Source of the DNA: Mobiluncus sp963511525
GTDB taxonomy: Bacteria > Actinomycetota > Actinomycetes > Actinomycetales > Actinomycetaceae
NCBI RefSeq assembly: GCF_963511525.1
Contig: NZ_CAUPIY010000001.1
Span: forward strand, 380,005-444,004
Reading direction: 5' to 3'
Length of the DNA stretch: 64,000 bases
Shown: positions 17,130-25,346 of the stretch, piece after piece
Layout: each line of letters starts with the position of its first letter
Numbering within the stretch: position 1 is the stretch's first letter
Made by a program: the position numbers and the translations under genes
Notes under the pieces: generated by a model
What the model was told of the DNA's origin: nothing
Seen by the model: only the letters and a program-made list of their open reading frames with translations
Database searches by the model: none

Positions 17130-18812
17130 TCAAAAACGAACTCCGATACAGGTAGGGCCGGGTTGACCTCCGTAGTAGGCGACCAGCTCAATGTCGGCAT
17201 AGTTCGCCAAAGCAAGCTGCAGATTCATCCGGTCCGTGCTGACGTTTTCGGAACTGATGACCGCGTGGAGTTCTCGGTTTGGCCCCACGTCATTGGCAAG
17301 GTCCCGGATTTGGGTGTCCAGGTCATGGTCTGACAGGGGTTCAACCCGGATGCTGGCTTTCAACTCCCGGCAAGCGGTTTCCAAATCGCGCAGCTGTTCC
17401 GCGCCTGCACCACGAAACCGCTTTCCCTGCAGAGATTGCACCAGCCACGCAGCGCTCAGTTCATCTTCGGTGTCTGCCACTATTACCGGAGCATCGGAAA
17501 ATTCGGTATCACCCAAGGAATCGCGCATTGTCAGAGCCATTTCGCGCGATTCAGGGGTGGCGGGGATGATGAGTGCAGAGCGGCCTTTCGGGAGGGCGCG
17601 CCACGCCCAACAAATCTGTTCGGGATTTTCCGTGCCTAAAAGGACCGTGGCTCCCGCTCTGGCATAGGTCTCTACCAGTGCCGGCGCGGTGCTGAGGACC
17701 AGCAAGCCCGGAGTCACCAGCGGAGCCTGGCGGGCAGCAAAGTCAGACAAAACCACCACGTTGTCAAAATCTGCAGTGAGTCTAGTTAGGGGGTCTTCGT
17801 CGCCTTCAAAAGGCTCGGGACGCAAGCCGAGATGATGAATCAGCACAGCTCCATGGGGGTATGGCAGGGCTGCCAGAGGCGAGGGCGTATGTACGTGAGC
17901 CACGAAACGTCCCACTCCGATCTCATCTAAAATCTTGCAAACCAGCACTTCGGAGCTGGCCGCTCGCAGGCTTTCCCACAGTTTTCCGGTGGGCATATCC
18001 AAGGCTTCAAAATGGAAAGTGGCGGCAAATTCACCGCCCGGCACCGTGTGCCGCAGACTTTCCGCAACGATACGCGACCGATCAGCCCAATCGCTCAACA
18101 TGGCTTGCACCGTGGAAACATTTGTGGGGGCGTCGCCTTCGGCTGCAGCGGCCAAATCTGCCAGGGCCGCAAAAATCAGACACGCCCCCGCCAGACCGGC
18201 ATCCCCCACCCCGCCGTGAGCATCAGCGGAATCAACGGTGGCTTCCTGCGCGCAAACCAAAGCCGTGTCCACGACTTGAGACAACGTCAACAGTTCCAGT
18301 TCCGAAAGCTGTTCCGAGACGGTAGAAACGAGTCGCGATAACCCGAATTCACAGGTATCCGACCCGCTGACTTCCTGGAACGCCCTATCCATGGCATCGA
18401 TGGACATCAGCAAATCAGCCGGGCGCACCACCGACGCATCCCCCCAGGCCTCGGCACAGGCGGCAAAACCGGAAGCAAGGAAAATCCCGACCGAACCGTA
18501 GGGGAATTTCGCGATTTCCCGGCTCAGCGCCGCCATAAATTCGGCGGGACGTAGGGAGAGGGGCAGGGCTTGCGCCGCACGCGTAGCCGCCGCCCAAGAG
18601 TTCGCCAAATTGGCTCCAGTGTTGAAATTCGGCACCGGAAAAGTGTTGAGGTCGTCCAGCAAATCCCGCGCCTGATTCAGGATCTCCCCCGTGCGCACGC
18701 ACCATTCGCGAAGGTCGTTAGTCTCCAGCTTTTGTCGCGCGGTATCCAAACTTGTTTCCTCCCTGCTTTCCTCCCAAGTTACCCGCCGCAGACCAGTTTT
18801 ATCGGTTCCCAT
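17130..18812 (-). CDS. Degenerate DAK2 / FakA-like protein
   Basis: Protein of 560 residues related to the DAK2 (DhaL-type) phosphotransferase domain of fatty-acid kinase FakA, and placed upstream of recG as FakA-like genes usually are. The family metal motif PVPDGDTGTN appears here as PVPNFNTGAN, so the two Mg-binding aspartates are replaced by Asn62 and Asn64. The next motif (GNSG) reads GSVG. A DAG-like segment (DAHGGVGDAGLAG) is seen near residue 205. The overall fold may persist, but ordinary ATP-dependent kinase activity looks unlikely. The C-terminal half (about 260-560) resembles the second half of such proteins only loosely. ATG 18812. Confidence 0.72.
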   Translation of the reverse strand: MGTDKTGLRRVTWEESREETSLDTARQKLETNDLREWCVRTGEILNQARDLLDDLNTFPVPNFNTGANLANSWAAATRAAQALPLSLRPAEFMAALSREIAKFPYGSVGIFLASGFAACAEAWGDASVVRPADLLMSIDAMDRAFQEVSGSDTCEFGLSRLVSTVSEQLSELELLTLSQVVDTALVCAQEATVDSADAHGGVGDAGLAGACLIFAALADLAAAAEGDAPTNVSTVQAMLSDWADRSRIVAESLRHTVPGGEFAATFHFEALDMPTGKLWESLRAASSEVLVCKILDEIGVGRFVAHVHTPSPLAALPYPHGAVLIHHLGLRPEPFEGDEDPLTRLTADFDNVVVLSDFAARQAPLVTPGLLVLSTAPALVETYARAGATVLLGTENPEQICWAWRALPKGRSALIIPATPESREMALTMRDSLGDTEFSDAPVIVADTEDELSAAWLVQSLQGKRFRGAGAEQLRDLETACRELKASIRVEPLSDHDLDTQIRDLANDVGPNRELHAVISSENVSTDRMNLQLALANYADIELVAYYGGQPGPTCIGVRF

Positions 18813-18850
18813 CCCGATTCGGGGCGGCTTTGCATATTTTGGAATTAAAT

Positions 18851-18892
18851 GTTGGTCCCACTGCCGCTACCCGAAGCAACAATGGGACCAAC
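18851..18892 (-). terminator. Inverted repeat after aspA, probable terminator
   Basis: GTTGGTCCCA (18851-18860) pairs with TGGGACCAAC (18883-18892), a 10-bp stem with a 22-base loop. Read leftward it is followed by ATTTAATT, so it can end the aspA transcript before the DAK2-recG unit. A 22-base segment of its right side recurs near 28077 (see findings). Confidence 0.55.
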
Positions 18893-18921
18893 CAAACTTG
18901 GGAATTATCCTCTCCACGGAA

Positions 18922-20364
18922 TCAACGCTGGGGCAGACCCCGTTCATCGTCGCCCCAAACCTTGCCGGTATAGTGGGGACTCATGAGGGACTCTACGCTG
19001 AGGACTTCGTCGACTTCCGCAGCGCTCATCAAGCCTTTTTCAATGACCAGTTCCTTGACTGACTTGCCGGTCTTCGCGGCTTCTTTCCCAATCAAGTCAC
19101 CATTATGGTGACCGATGATGTCGTTTAGATAGGTGACGATTCCGATGGAGTTATGCACGTAAGCCTCGCAGACTTCGCGGTTGGCGGTGATACCGTCGAT
19201 GCACTTGGTACGCAAGGTGTTAATAGCGTTGGTCAGCAGCTCAATGGATTCAAACATGCACTGAGCTGCGGCTGGTTCCATGACGTTTAGCTGCAGCTGA
19301 CCAGCGGCGGCAGCGTGGGTGAGGGCGACATCGTTGCCCATGACCTTGAAACAAACCTGGTCAACGACCTCGGGAATGACCGGGTTAACTTTTGCCGGCA
19401 TAATCGAGGAACCCGGCTGCATCTCGGGAAGATTAATTTCATGTAAGCCACAGCGCGGTCCCGAGGAAAGCAAACGCAGGTCGTCACAAATTTTCGATAG
19501 CTTGGATGCCAGCCGTTTCAGCACCGCGTGGACTGCCAGGTAGGCGCCATTATCCGAAGTGGCCTCCAACAGGTTCGTCGCCGGAACAATGTCGTAGCCG
19601 GTCACCTCAGCCAACTTTTGGCACGCGACTTTCGGATAGCCCTCCGGTGTGTTCACGCCGGTGCCAATAGCGGTCGCTCCCAAGTTCATTTCCAGCAGCA
19701 AAGCCCCGGCGACACTCAGGCGCGTCAGTTCCTCGGCGATGTTGACCGAAAAACCGTTGAATTCCTGGCCCAACGTCATGGGGACAGCGTCCTGCAGCTG
19801 CGTGCGGCCCATCTTAAGAATGTCTTTGAATTCTTCACCTTTGCGAGCAAAGGCGTCAGACAGCTCCTGCACCGCCCGCTCGACTTCTAAAAGCAGGGTG
19901 TACACTGCTACCCGGAACCCGGTCGGGTAAGCATCATTGGTCGATTGGCTCTTGTTCACGTGATCGTTGGGGTTGATTATGTCGTAGCGGCCTTTTTCAT
20001 AGCCCAACAGTTCCAGAGCCAGGTTCGCCACGACTTCGTTAGCGTTCATATTCACCGAGGTGCCTGCCCCGCCTTGGAACACGTCCACGGGGAACTGATC
20101 CATGGCTCGGCCCTTCTCTAGCACTTCGTCACAGCCCGCCACGATAGCGGCGACAATGTCGTGCGGAAGTACGTGTAGCTCTTCATTGGCCAGTGCCACC
20201 GCTTTCTTAACCTGTACCATGGCTCTGACAAATTCGGGAACGTCTTGGATTTTCTTGCCCGATATATGGAAATTCTCGATTGCCCGCAGGGTTTGCACCC
20301 CGTAGTAAGCATCCTCAGGAATTTCACGTTTCCCCAGCAGGTCCTCTTCGATACGTCCAGCCAT
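18922..20364 (-). CDS. aspA: Aspartate ammonia-lyase
   Basis: Converts aspartate to fumarate and ammonia, feeding fumarate to anaerobic respiration or the reductive TCA branch. The family signature GSSIMPAKVNPVIPE is present, as are the early EEDLLGKREIPEDAYYGVQT and the TNDAYPTG block that separates aspartase from other members. There are 480 residues from ATG 20364, chosen because AGGAG lies 5 bases before it; another ATG is directly upstream (20367), and an open frame continues to 20421. Fumarase-type activity is less likely given the start and KSQSTNDAYPT wording. A palindrome at 20413-20432 may control it. Confidence 0.93.
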   Translation of the reverse strand: MAGRIEEDLLGKREIPEDAYYGVQTLRAIENFHISGKKIQDVPEFVRAMVQVKKAVALANEELHVLPHDIVAAIVAGCDEVLEKGRAMDQFPVDVFQGGAGTSVNMNANEVVANLALELLGYEKGRYDIINPNDHVNKSQSTNDAYPTGFRVAVYTLLLEVERAVQELSDAFARKGEEFKDILKMGRTQLQDAVPMTLGQEFNGFSVNIAEELTRLSVAGALLLEMNLGATAIGTGVNTPEGYPKVACQKLAEVTGYDIVPATNLLEATSDNGAYLAVHAVLKRLASKLSKICDDLRLLSSGPRCGLHEINLPEMQPGSSIMPAKVNPVIPEVVDQVCFKVMGNDVALTHAAAAGQLQLNVMEPAAAQCMFESIELLTNAINTLRTKCIDGITANREVCEAYVHNSIGIVTYLNDIIGHHNGDLIGKEAAKTGKSVKELVIEKGLMSAAEVDEVLSVESLMSPHYTGKVWGDDERGLPQR

Positions 20365-20412
20365 CATCGCTCCTAATCTATTCCCCGGAAAAAGGATTTG
20401 TCCACCGTTTTG

Positions 20413-20445
20413 CCAGAACAACGGCGTTCTGGTAGTTCTATTCTA
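20413..20445 (-). promoter_or_regulatory. Candidate aspA promoter with operator-like palindrome
   Basis: On the minus strand a TAGAAT hexamer (20445-20440) would start transcription near 20433. CCAGAAC (20413-20419) and GTTCTGG (20426-20432) form a perfect 7-bp inverted repeat with a 6-base gap, covering about +1 to +20. That position suits a repressor site. The -35 is weak and the regulator is unknown. Confidence 0.45.
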
Positions 20446-20528
20446 ATCTGCGGGTTCAGCGTCGTGTTTCCGAACGACCGACGTCTTAGGTACACGTGAC
20501 GAAAGTGCTTTCAAAAGCGGGGTTCGAT

Positions 20529-20557
20529 TTGAGAATCGGTCCGGTTTGCCTTATCAT
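20529..20557 (+). promoter_or_regulatory. rpmB promoter
   Basis: TTGAGA (20529-20534), a 17-base spacer and TATCAT (20552-20557) form a near-consensus housekeeping promoter. Transcription would start near 20564, leaving a leader of about 74 bases before rpmB. Confidence 0.65.
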
Positions 20558-20637
20558 AGTGAGGTTGCTCGTTGAGAGCTGCGGGTTCAAAGCCCGTGAA
20601 CGACTTTGAAGAATTACAGGAAATCAGAGGTAAGAAC

Positions 20638-20835
20638 ATGGCTGCGGTATGCGATGTATGTGGAAAAGGTCCCGGTTTTGGGATGAGTGTGTCTCACTCT
20701 CACCGGCGTAACAAGCGTCGTTTCAACCCGAACATTCAGCGGGTTCGCGCCATCGTCGAAGGTACTCCCCGGCATTTGAACGTGTGCACCAAGTGCATCA
20801 AGTCCAATCGCGTGGTGCGCAACACGGGTCGCTAA
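20638..20835 (+). CDS. rpmB: 50S ribosomal protein L28
   Basis: Ribosomal large-subunit protein of 65 residues. The start is at ATG 20638 (MAAVCDVCGKGP), preceded by CAGAGG at 7 bases; the frame is open further upstream, but only from here does it match L28. It carries both zinc-ribbon cysteine pairs, CDVC near the start and CTKC near the end, so it is the zinc-binding form. The gene is monocistronic, with its own promoter and terminator, and is divergent from aspA. Confidence 0.96.
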   Translation: MAAVCDVCGKGPGFGMSVSHSHRRNKRRFNPNIQRVRAIVEGTPRHLNVCTKCIKSNRVVRNTGR

Positions 20836-20856
20836 ACCCGATTCACTTCTTGAATG

Positions 20857-20896
20857 CCGCGTCAAGGTTTTTCCTTGGCGCGGTTTTTGTTTTTTC
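20857..20896 (+). terminator. Intrinsic terminator of rpmB
   Basis: An 11-bp stem (20857-20867 with 20873-20883, one G-T wobble) with a TTTTT loop is followed by GGTTTTTGTTTTTT. A textbook intrinsic terminator 21 bases after the rpmB stop. Confidence 0.88.
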
Positions 20897-21292
20897 GCAT
20901 CGTCAGTACAAACCCGCTTCTGCCGTAGCTCTGAATGATAAATTCTTGTAAATAAATTATGAGTTTTCGTACAGTTGTATTCACCTCATAAACTCCCGTA
21001 AAATTGAGCAAAATACCAGTTCAATCGGCATTTTGTGGCCATTTCAGGCGATTAGGCTTCCCCGCGTCGATTTTTCGCAAAAATCAGATTTTCACCTCGC
21101 TCAGACCCTGATTTTTCCGCATTATTTAGCGGTTTACTCACTGTATCCCGAACATTTAACAGGCAAATTTCTCTGAATTTTTCCTGAGCGTTGCCTGATG
21201 ATAGTCTCTCCGTAAGCTGGGTGCGCGGCGGCAGGACTTCTCTGACTCTAAACATTCAGCGGTGAATATAGCTACTAAGTATGGAGAAAAAT
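20897..21292. other. AT-rich intergenic region upstream of the secreted-protein gene
   Basis: About 395 bases without a supported gene. One 60-base line (20941-21000) has only 18 G/C by hand count, against about 36 in typical coding lines nearby. It holds GATTTTT-CGC-AAAAATC (21069-21085), a 7-bp inverted repeat, and recurring GATTTT(T)C words near 21069, 21088 and 21110. A weak promoter candidate is TTTTCC (21179-21184), 17 bases, TAGTCT (21202-21207), giving a leader of about 80 bases. It may be a regulatory region or imported DNA. Confidence 0.5.
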
Positions 21293-22591
21293 ATGAAAGC
21301 AAAACACATTCTCGCCTCTGTGGCGGGCGCAGCGTTATTGGGCGGCGCCTTCTTAGTTCCGGCTCAGGCCGACACTTTCCAGGACTTCACTCCGGAAACA
21401 GTTCAGAATAACGACAAGCTGCCCGTGGTCAACACCTACCGGGCAAACAACTACCTCAAGGCGAACATTTTGAACGCCTACCCGGTGTGCAACGCCGGCG
21501 AGGATCTGCGTACCGTCATCTACAAAGTCTCGACCAACTTCGAGCCGAAAGGTACGATTTCCACCACCAACCGCACCAACGCTTCGGTACCGCTGACCCA
21601 GACTCTGTCAAAGACCGAGTCGATTAGCTTCACTTACCACAGTGACCTGAACGCGGGCGTCAGCGCCACCGCTTCGACCAACACACCCGCAGGTCAGGGC
21701 CCCAACGCTTCCATCACCGCTTCACTGGCCAAGACTATCGGCTACTCCATCTCGTACTCCCTGTCCTACACCGCTGGTCAACAGATTGGCCCTTACCAGG
21801 TTCCTGCCGGCAACACTGGTGAAGCCACCTACGGCTTCCGTACCATCACCATGACCGGCACTCAGCAGGCATGCAAGCCTAACGGGACTTGGGGCCATGC
21901 TTTCGCCTGGACCTCCAAAGCCCCGGTTAAGAACGAAGTTGTCGTCAAGATGTACGCCACGCCGGACGGCGCTCTGGGCGGCAACGGCGACACCAACGCT
22001 TCTCAGGACGCGGGATACCCCCAACCCACCGAAAAGTTCGTGGCCTCCACCGAGCTGAAGCCCGTTGATCCGGACGCCGTAAACGACGGCAAGCTCGACT
22101 TGGCTCCCTTCCTCACGGTTTCAACCGCTAAGGCTGCCGGTTACGCCGGTACTGTAGCTCTGCGTGTCAAGAACGTGGGTACCGAAAACTACTATGGCGA
22201 GTTCCCGACGGTGTCTTTCTTGGTGAAGGTTCACCAGGTTTCCGGCCCGCAGGGCGTTGACCGTCGCATCACCACCGGCCGGTTCAAGGGTTCTACCGTT
22301 GAGGATTTGGGCTTCGATCGCGCCTCCTCCACGCGCACCTTCCGCGTCACGATGTCTAACCTGATTAAGCCCCAGCAGGAGATGCTGCTCGCTAACTTCA
22401 ACTTCGGCGACGGCTACATCGGCAGCGCGAATGGCAAACACAAGCGCTTGCAGAACTGGATTGAGGTTTCTCAGCTGGGTCGCCTGGCGAAAGATGTTTC
22501 CATCAGCAATGACCGTTACCTGGATTCCCGCACCTTGGGTGTCACCCTGACTGATGGCCGCAAAGCCAAAGCAAATCTGGGGGTTTTCTAA
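21293..22591 (+). CDS. Secreted beta-rich protein of unknown function
   Basis: Protein of 432 residues with a clear signal peptide (MKAKHILASVAGAALLGG, cleavage near AQA-D at about residue 27). ATG 21293 is chosen because GGAG (21283-21286) lies 6 bases before it; ATG 21281 is in frame but lacks a site. The mature part has two cysteines (about residues 66 and 202), a Ser/Thr/Asn-rich stretch (about 85-170) with alternating polar and small residues, then GPYQVPAGNTGEATYGF. No catalytic motif or wall anchor is seen. The alternating Ser/Thr pattern around a Gly/Ala-rich hairpin is reminiscent of aerolysin/ETX-type pore-forming proteins, but this is speculation. It is a single-gene unit ended by an exceptionally strong terminator, suggesting high expression. 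Confidence 0.85.
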   Translation: MKAKHILASVAGAALLGGAFLVPAQADTFQDFTPETVQNNDKLPVVNTYRANNYLKANILNAYPVCNAGEDLRTVIYKVSTNFEPKGTISTTNRTNASVPLTQTLSKTESISFTYHSDLNAGVSATASTNTPAGQGPNASITASLAKTIGYSISYSLSYTAGQQIGPYQVPAGNTGEATYGFRTITMTGTQQACKPNGTWGHAFAWTSKAPVKNEVVVKMYATPDGALGGNGDTNASQDAGYPQPTEKFVASTELKPVDPDAVNDGKLDLAPFLTVSTAKAAGYAGTVALRVKNVGTENYYGEFPTVSFLVKVHQVSGPQGVDRRITTGRFKGSTVEDLGFDRASSTRTFRVTMSNLIKPQQEMLLANFNFGDGYIGSANGKHKRLQNWIEVSQLGRLAKDVSISNDRYLDSRTLGVTLTDGRKAKANLGVF

Positions 22592-22624
22592 GCCTGCCTG
22601 TATGCAAAAATTTGCTTAGAAAAT

Positions 22625-22675
22625 AATCTTTTGGGGAGGTTCGCCACGGCGAGCCTCCCCAAAAGATTTTTAACA
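22625..22675 (+). terminator. Very strong intrinsic terminator
   Basis: Two 21-base arms (22625-22645 and 22648-22668) pair with a single G-T wobble and a tiny loop (realistically CACG), followed by a T run. The right arm reads AAAAGATTTTT at its end and the left begins AATCTTTT, so it could act in both directions. Confidence 0.92.
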
Positions 22676-22823
22676 GAAATTCCGCCCAAAATTTACACGC
22701 ATTTAACATCCGTGCAATGTTCAGTTAACAGTCAAAAGGTAGAGTTTCTCTGGTTGCCGGGCGCGGGCCGCAGGCCTAATACGACGGCTTGAGCCTCCGA
22801 CAGTCACACTCACAATCCTAAGG

Positions 22824-24320
22824 ATGCTAATTTTGGAAATTACTGCCACTATTGTGCTTGCAATCGTCATCATCACGGCGCTATCTTTCGATTTCACCAA
22901 CGGCTTCCACGACACCGCCAACGCTATGGCCACTTCTATCTCGACCGGTGCCCTCAAGCCCTTTCAAGCGGTGGCGATTTCTGCCGGTTTGAACATGGTC
23001 GGAGCGTTCCTCTCCGTGAACGTCGCCGCCACAGTCGCCAGCGGCATTGTCGATTTGAGTTCTTATGACCTCACCAACCAGGCCGAGGGTATCAACCTGT
23101 TGATGGTGGTGTTTTCCGCCCTGATAGGAGCCATTATCTGGAACCTGTTTACGTGGCTGCTGGGGTTGCCTTCCAGTTCCTCCCACGCCCTGTTCGGCGG
23201 CATGATTGGCGCGGCGTTCGCGGCGATGGGTGCCGGGGGCGTGGAATGGGGTTCTATCCTGGGCAAGATTGTGATTCCTGCCGTGGTCTCTCCCCTCATC
23301 GCGGCCGGCGTGTCCGCCACAGCTACTGCCCTGGTCTACTGGATTACGAACACGATTCCAAAAGAGCGAAAAGCCTCCCACTTCCGTCACGGCCAAGTCA
23401 TCACCGCTTGCCTGGTGTCACTGGCTCACGGCGCGGGCGATGCCCAAAAGACGATGGGCGTGATTTTCCTGGCCCTCATCGCGACCGGTAATGCAAGTGC
23501 GGAGGATCGGATCCCCGTCCTGGTCATCCTGGCTTGCGCGGTAGCAATTGCGGCAGGAACGCTCTCCGGTGGCTGGCGGGTTATCCGCACTTTGGGTAAA
23601 GGTCTGGTCGACCTGGAGCCTCCCCAGGGAATGGCTGCAGAAGCGACCTCCGCGGCTATCATTCTTACCTCGGCTGCTGGGGGGATGGCTTTGTCCACTA
23701 CCCACGTGACCACCGGTGCTATCTTAGGCACCGGATTGGGCAAGAAGGGCGCTACCGTGCGCTGGGGAGTCGCCATGCGGATGGCGTCAGCTTGGGTCAT
23801 CACCCTACCCTGCGCCGGTGTGGTCGGCTATGCAACCTGGTGGATTGCCGCTCTGGCGGGTCGGGCGCACCCCATAGTCGGGGCGCTGCTTGACCTGGCC
23901 ATCCTGCTGGTGATGGTGGTCCTCATCGTGCTGCGTTCGCGCAAGAATTCTGTGGGGGCTCACAACGTGAACGAAGAGTGGGATCCGAACGCCGAGTCGA
24001 TTGATTCTTCGCTACAAACCGCGCCGACCCGCGAGGTCGACGCGAACCTGCGTGAGGACATCGACGAAATCATGCAAAAGGGCTTGGATAAAGCCGCCGA
24101 AGCCGCCCTGGTGACCTCACAGTCGCGAGCTGACCAGATAACCGAGCTGAGACACCAGCGCGACGACTTGATTGAGCAGCTGCGCAAACTCGATCGTGAA
24201 CTCGAAGAAGTGCTCTTTTCAGACGAGCATCTGAAGGGCGAACGTAACGTTCCCGTCACGGCCAGCGCCAGCGCGGGTAAAACGGTTGCCGCCACTGCTT
24301 CGGAATCGCCGGAAAAGTAA
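22824..24320 (+). CDS. PiT-family inorganic phosphate transporter
   Basis: Low-affinity metal-phosphate:H+ symporter. The N-terminal family signature DFTNGFHDTANAMATSIST and the internal repeat around LSTTHVTTGAI near residue 290 are present, with about ten membrane segments in residues 1-375. The C-terminal 120 residues are cytoplasmic and unusual: charged, with a predicted coiled coil (ADQITELRHQRDDLIEQLRK). Start: ATG 22824, or TTG 22833, which has AAGGA 8 bases upstream and may be the true one (495 residues). A small membrane protein follows at 18 bases; no PhoU-like DUF47 partner is adjacent. Confidence 0.93.
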   Translation: MLILEITATIVLAIVIITALSFDFTNGFHDTANAMATSISTGALKPFQAVAISAGLNMVGAFLSVNVAATVASGIVDLSSYDLTNQAEGINLLMVVFSALIGAIIWNLFTWLLGLPSSSSHALFGGMIGAAFAAMGAGGVEWGSILGKIVIPAVVSPLIAAGVSATATALVYWITNTIPKERKASHFRHGQVITACLVSLAHGAGDAQKTMGVIFLALIATGNASAEDRIPVLVILACAVAIAAGTLSGGWRVIRTLGKGLVDLEPPQGMAAEATSAAIILTSAAGGMALSTTHVTTGAILGTGLGKKGATVRWGVAMRMASAWVITLPCAGVVGYATWWIAALAGRAHPIVGALLDLAILLVMVVLIVLRSRKNSVGAHNVNEEWDPNAESIDSSLQTAPTREVDANLREDIDEIMQKGLDKAAEAALVTSQSRADQITELRHQRDDLIEQLRKLDRELEEVLFSDEHLKGERNVPVTASASAGKTVAATASESPEK

Positions 24321-24338
24321 CCTCGGAAAGGATGAAAA

Positions 24339-24626
24339 ATGACTGTCGAAATGGCTTGGGCAATCGTTCGAGTGGCCGCTTTGGCCCTCATTTTTGGAGC
24401 CGGGATTCCCATGCTCTATGCCCTAGGGATGCGCGCTCATGCCGGGGATCCCATTCGTGATGAAACCGGTGAAGTTATCGCTGACACTGAGCCAACGCCG
24501 CAGATGCGAGCTCTAGGCTGGGCAGTCTACGGTTCTCTAGCGGTCATTATCGTGGCCGCTATTGTCTGGGTGGCAAAAGACTCCATAGAGTTCTACACTG
24601 GATGGGCACCCTTTGGGGCAATATAA
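24339..24626 (+). CDS. Small two-helix membrane protein linked to the phosphate transporter
   Basis: Protein of 95 residues with two hydrophobic helices (about 8-28 and 60-82) separated by an acidic loop (GDPIRDETGEVIADTEP). Not a family I recognise. ATG 24339 is preceded by GGAAAGGATG, so the ribosome site is good. It starts 18 bases after the PiT transporter and precedes the shared terminator, so the two are cotranscribed; an accessory or regulatory subunit role is inferred from this alone. Confidence 0.8.
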   Translation: MTVEMAWAIVRVAALALIFGAGIPMLYALGMRAHAGDPIRDETGEVIADTEPTPQMRALGWAVYGSLAVIIVAAIVWVAKDSIEFYTGWAPFGAI

Positions 24627-24649
24627 ATACTTTCTGAAAAATTCGACAC

Positions 24650-24688
24650 TAGTTGCCTCGGTTTCCGGCCGAGGCAACTACCTTTTTA
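24650..24688 (+). terminator. Intrinsic terminator of the phosphate-transporter operon
   Basis: A 12-bp perfect stem (24650-24661 with 24669-24680), 7-base loop, then ACCTTTTT. It ends the PiT / small membrane protein transcript. Confidence 0.88.
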
Positions 24689-24788
24689 GACTCCAGCCCC
24701 GAATTAGGGGTCTTTTCCGGGTATATCGCGAGCGGGGCGTTTCGCTTAGTCTCACTACGGTTTCAACCTGACCGGGAAAAGACACTGT

Positions 24789-24794
24789 TAGGAT
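24789..24794 (+). promoter_or_regulatory. -10 element of a leaderless tpx transcript
   Basis: TAGGAT followed by GGGGAT and the ATG at 24801. The distance of six bases puts the expected start of transcription on or beside the ATG. No clear -35. Confidence 0.5.
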
Positions 24795-24800
24795 GGGGAT

Positions 24801-25298
24801 ATGGCTACAACTCATTTGCAAGGTAATCCCGTAAATACTGTTGGTTCACTGCCCGCGGTGGGTTCTCCCGCCCCGGACTTCGTGACTGTCAAACAGGACC
24901 TGTCTGAAGCGAAACTGTCTGATTTCCGCGGCAAGACAGTGCTTCTCAACATTTTCCCCTCCATTGATACGGGGGTTTGTGCAGCCTCAGTACGGCGTTT
25001 CAACGCTGAAGCAGCCCAGCTCGACGGGGTGGAAGTCATCTGTGTTTCGCGCGACCTGCCTTTTGCCCTAGGGCGTTTTTGCGCCGCGGAAGGTATCGAC
25101 CACGTCATCACGACTTCGGCGTTCCGTTCCAACTTCGGCCAGGACTACGGTGTCCAGCTAGCAGACTCCCCTATGGCCGGATTGTTCGCTCGTTCCATCG
25201 TGATTATTGATTCGAACGGCGTGGTGAAATACACCCAGCTGGTCGACGAAATCACCACGGATCCTGACTTTGAATCGGCTCTGCAAGCACTGAACTAG
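24801..25298 (+). CDS. tpx: Thiol peroxidase (Tpx, atypical 2-Cys peroxiredoxin)
   Basis: Reduces hydrogen peroxide and alkyl hydroperoxides with thioredoxin. Of standard length (165 residues), with peroxidatic Cys60 in FPSIDTGVC (Thr57 also conserved) and resolving Cys94 in GRFCAAEG. The start ATG has no Shine-Dalgarno; TAGGAT (24789-24794) ends six bases before it, so the mRNA is probably leaderless. The gene stands alone between the phosphate operon and the convergent rRNA methyltransferase gene. Confidence 0.96.
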   Translation: MATTHLQGNPVNTVGSLPAVGSPAPDFVTVKQDLSEAKLSDFRGKTVLLNIFPSIDTGVCAASVRRFNAEAAQLDGVEVICVSRDLPFALGRFCAAEGIDHVITTSAFRSNFGQDYGVQLADSPMAGLFARSIVIIDSNGVVKYTQLVDEITTDPDFESALQALN

Positions 25299-25346
25299 GC
25301 TCCCCCGTTTTCGTTGTGGTTCAGCGGCGACCGGCAAAACCACCGG

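Noticed and set aside
20565..20610. tRNA-like T-arm (GCGGG-TTCAAAG-CCCGT) upstream of rpmB
   Set aside because: The T-loop lacks the pyrimidine at its last position, the flanking bases do not form a 7-bp acceptor stem, and no anticodon arm is found. It lies in the rpmB leader.
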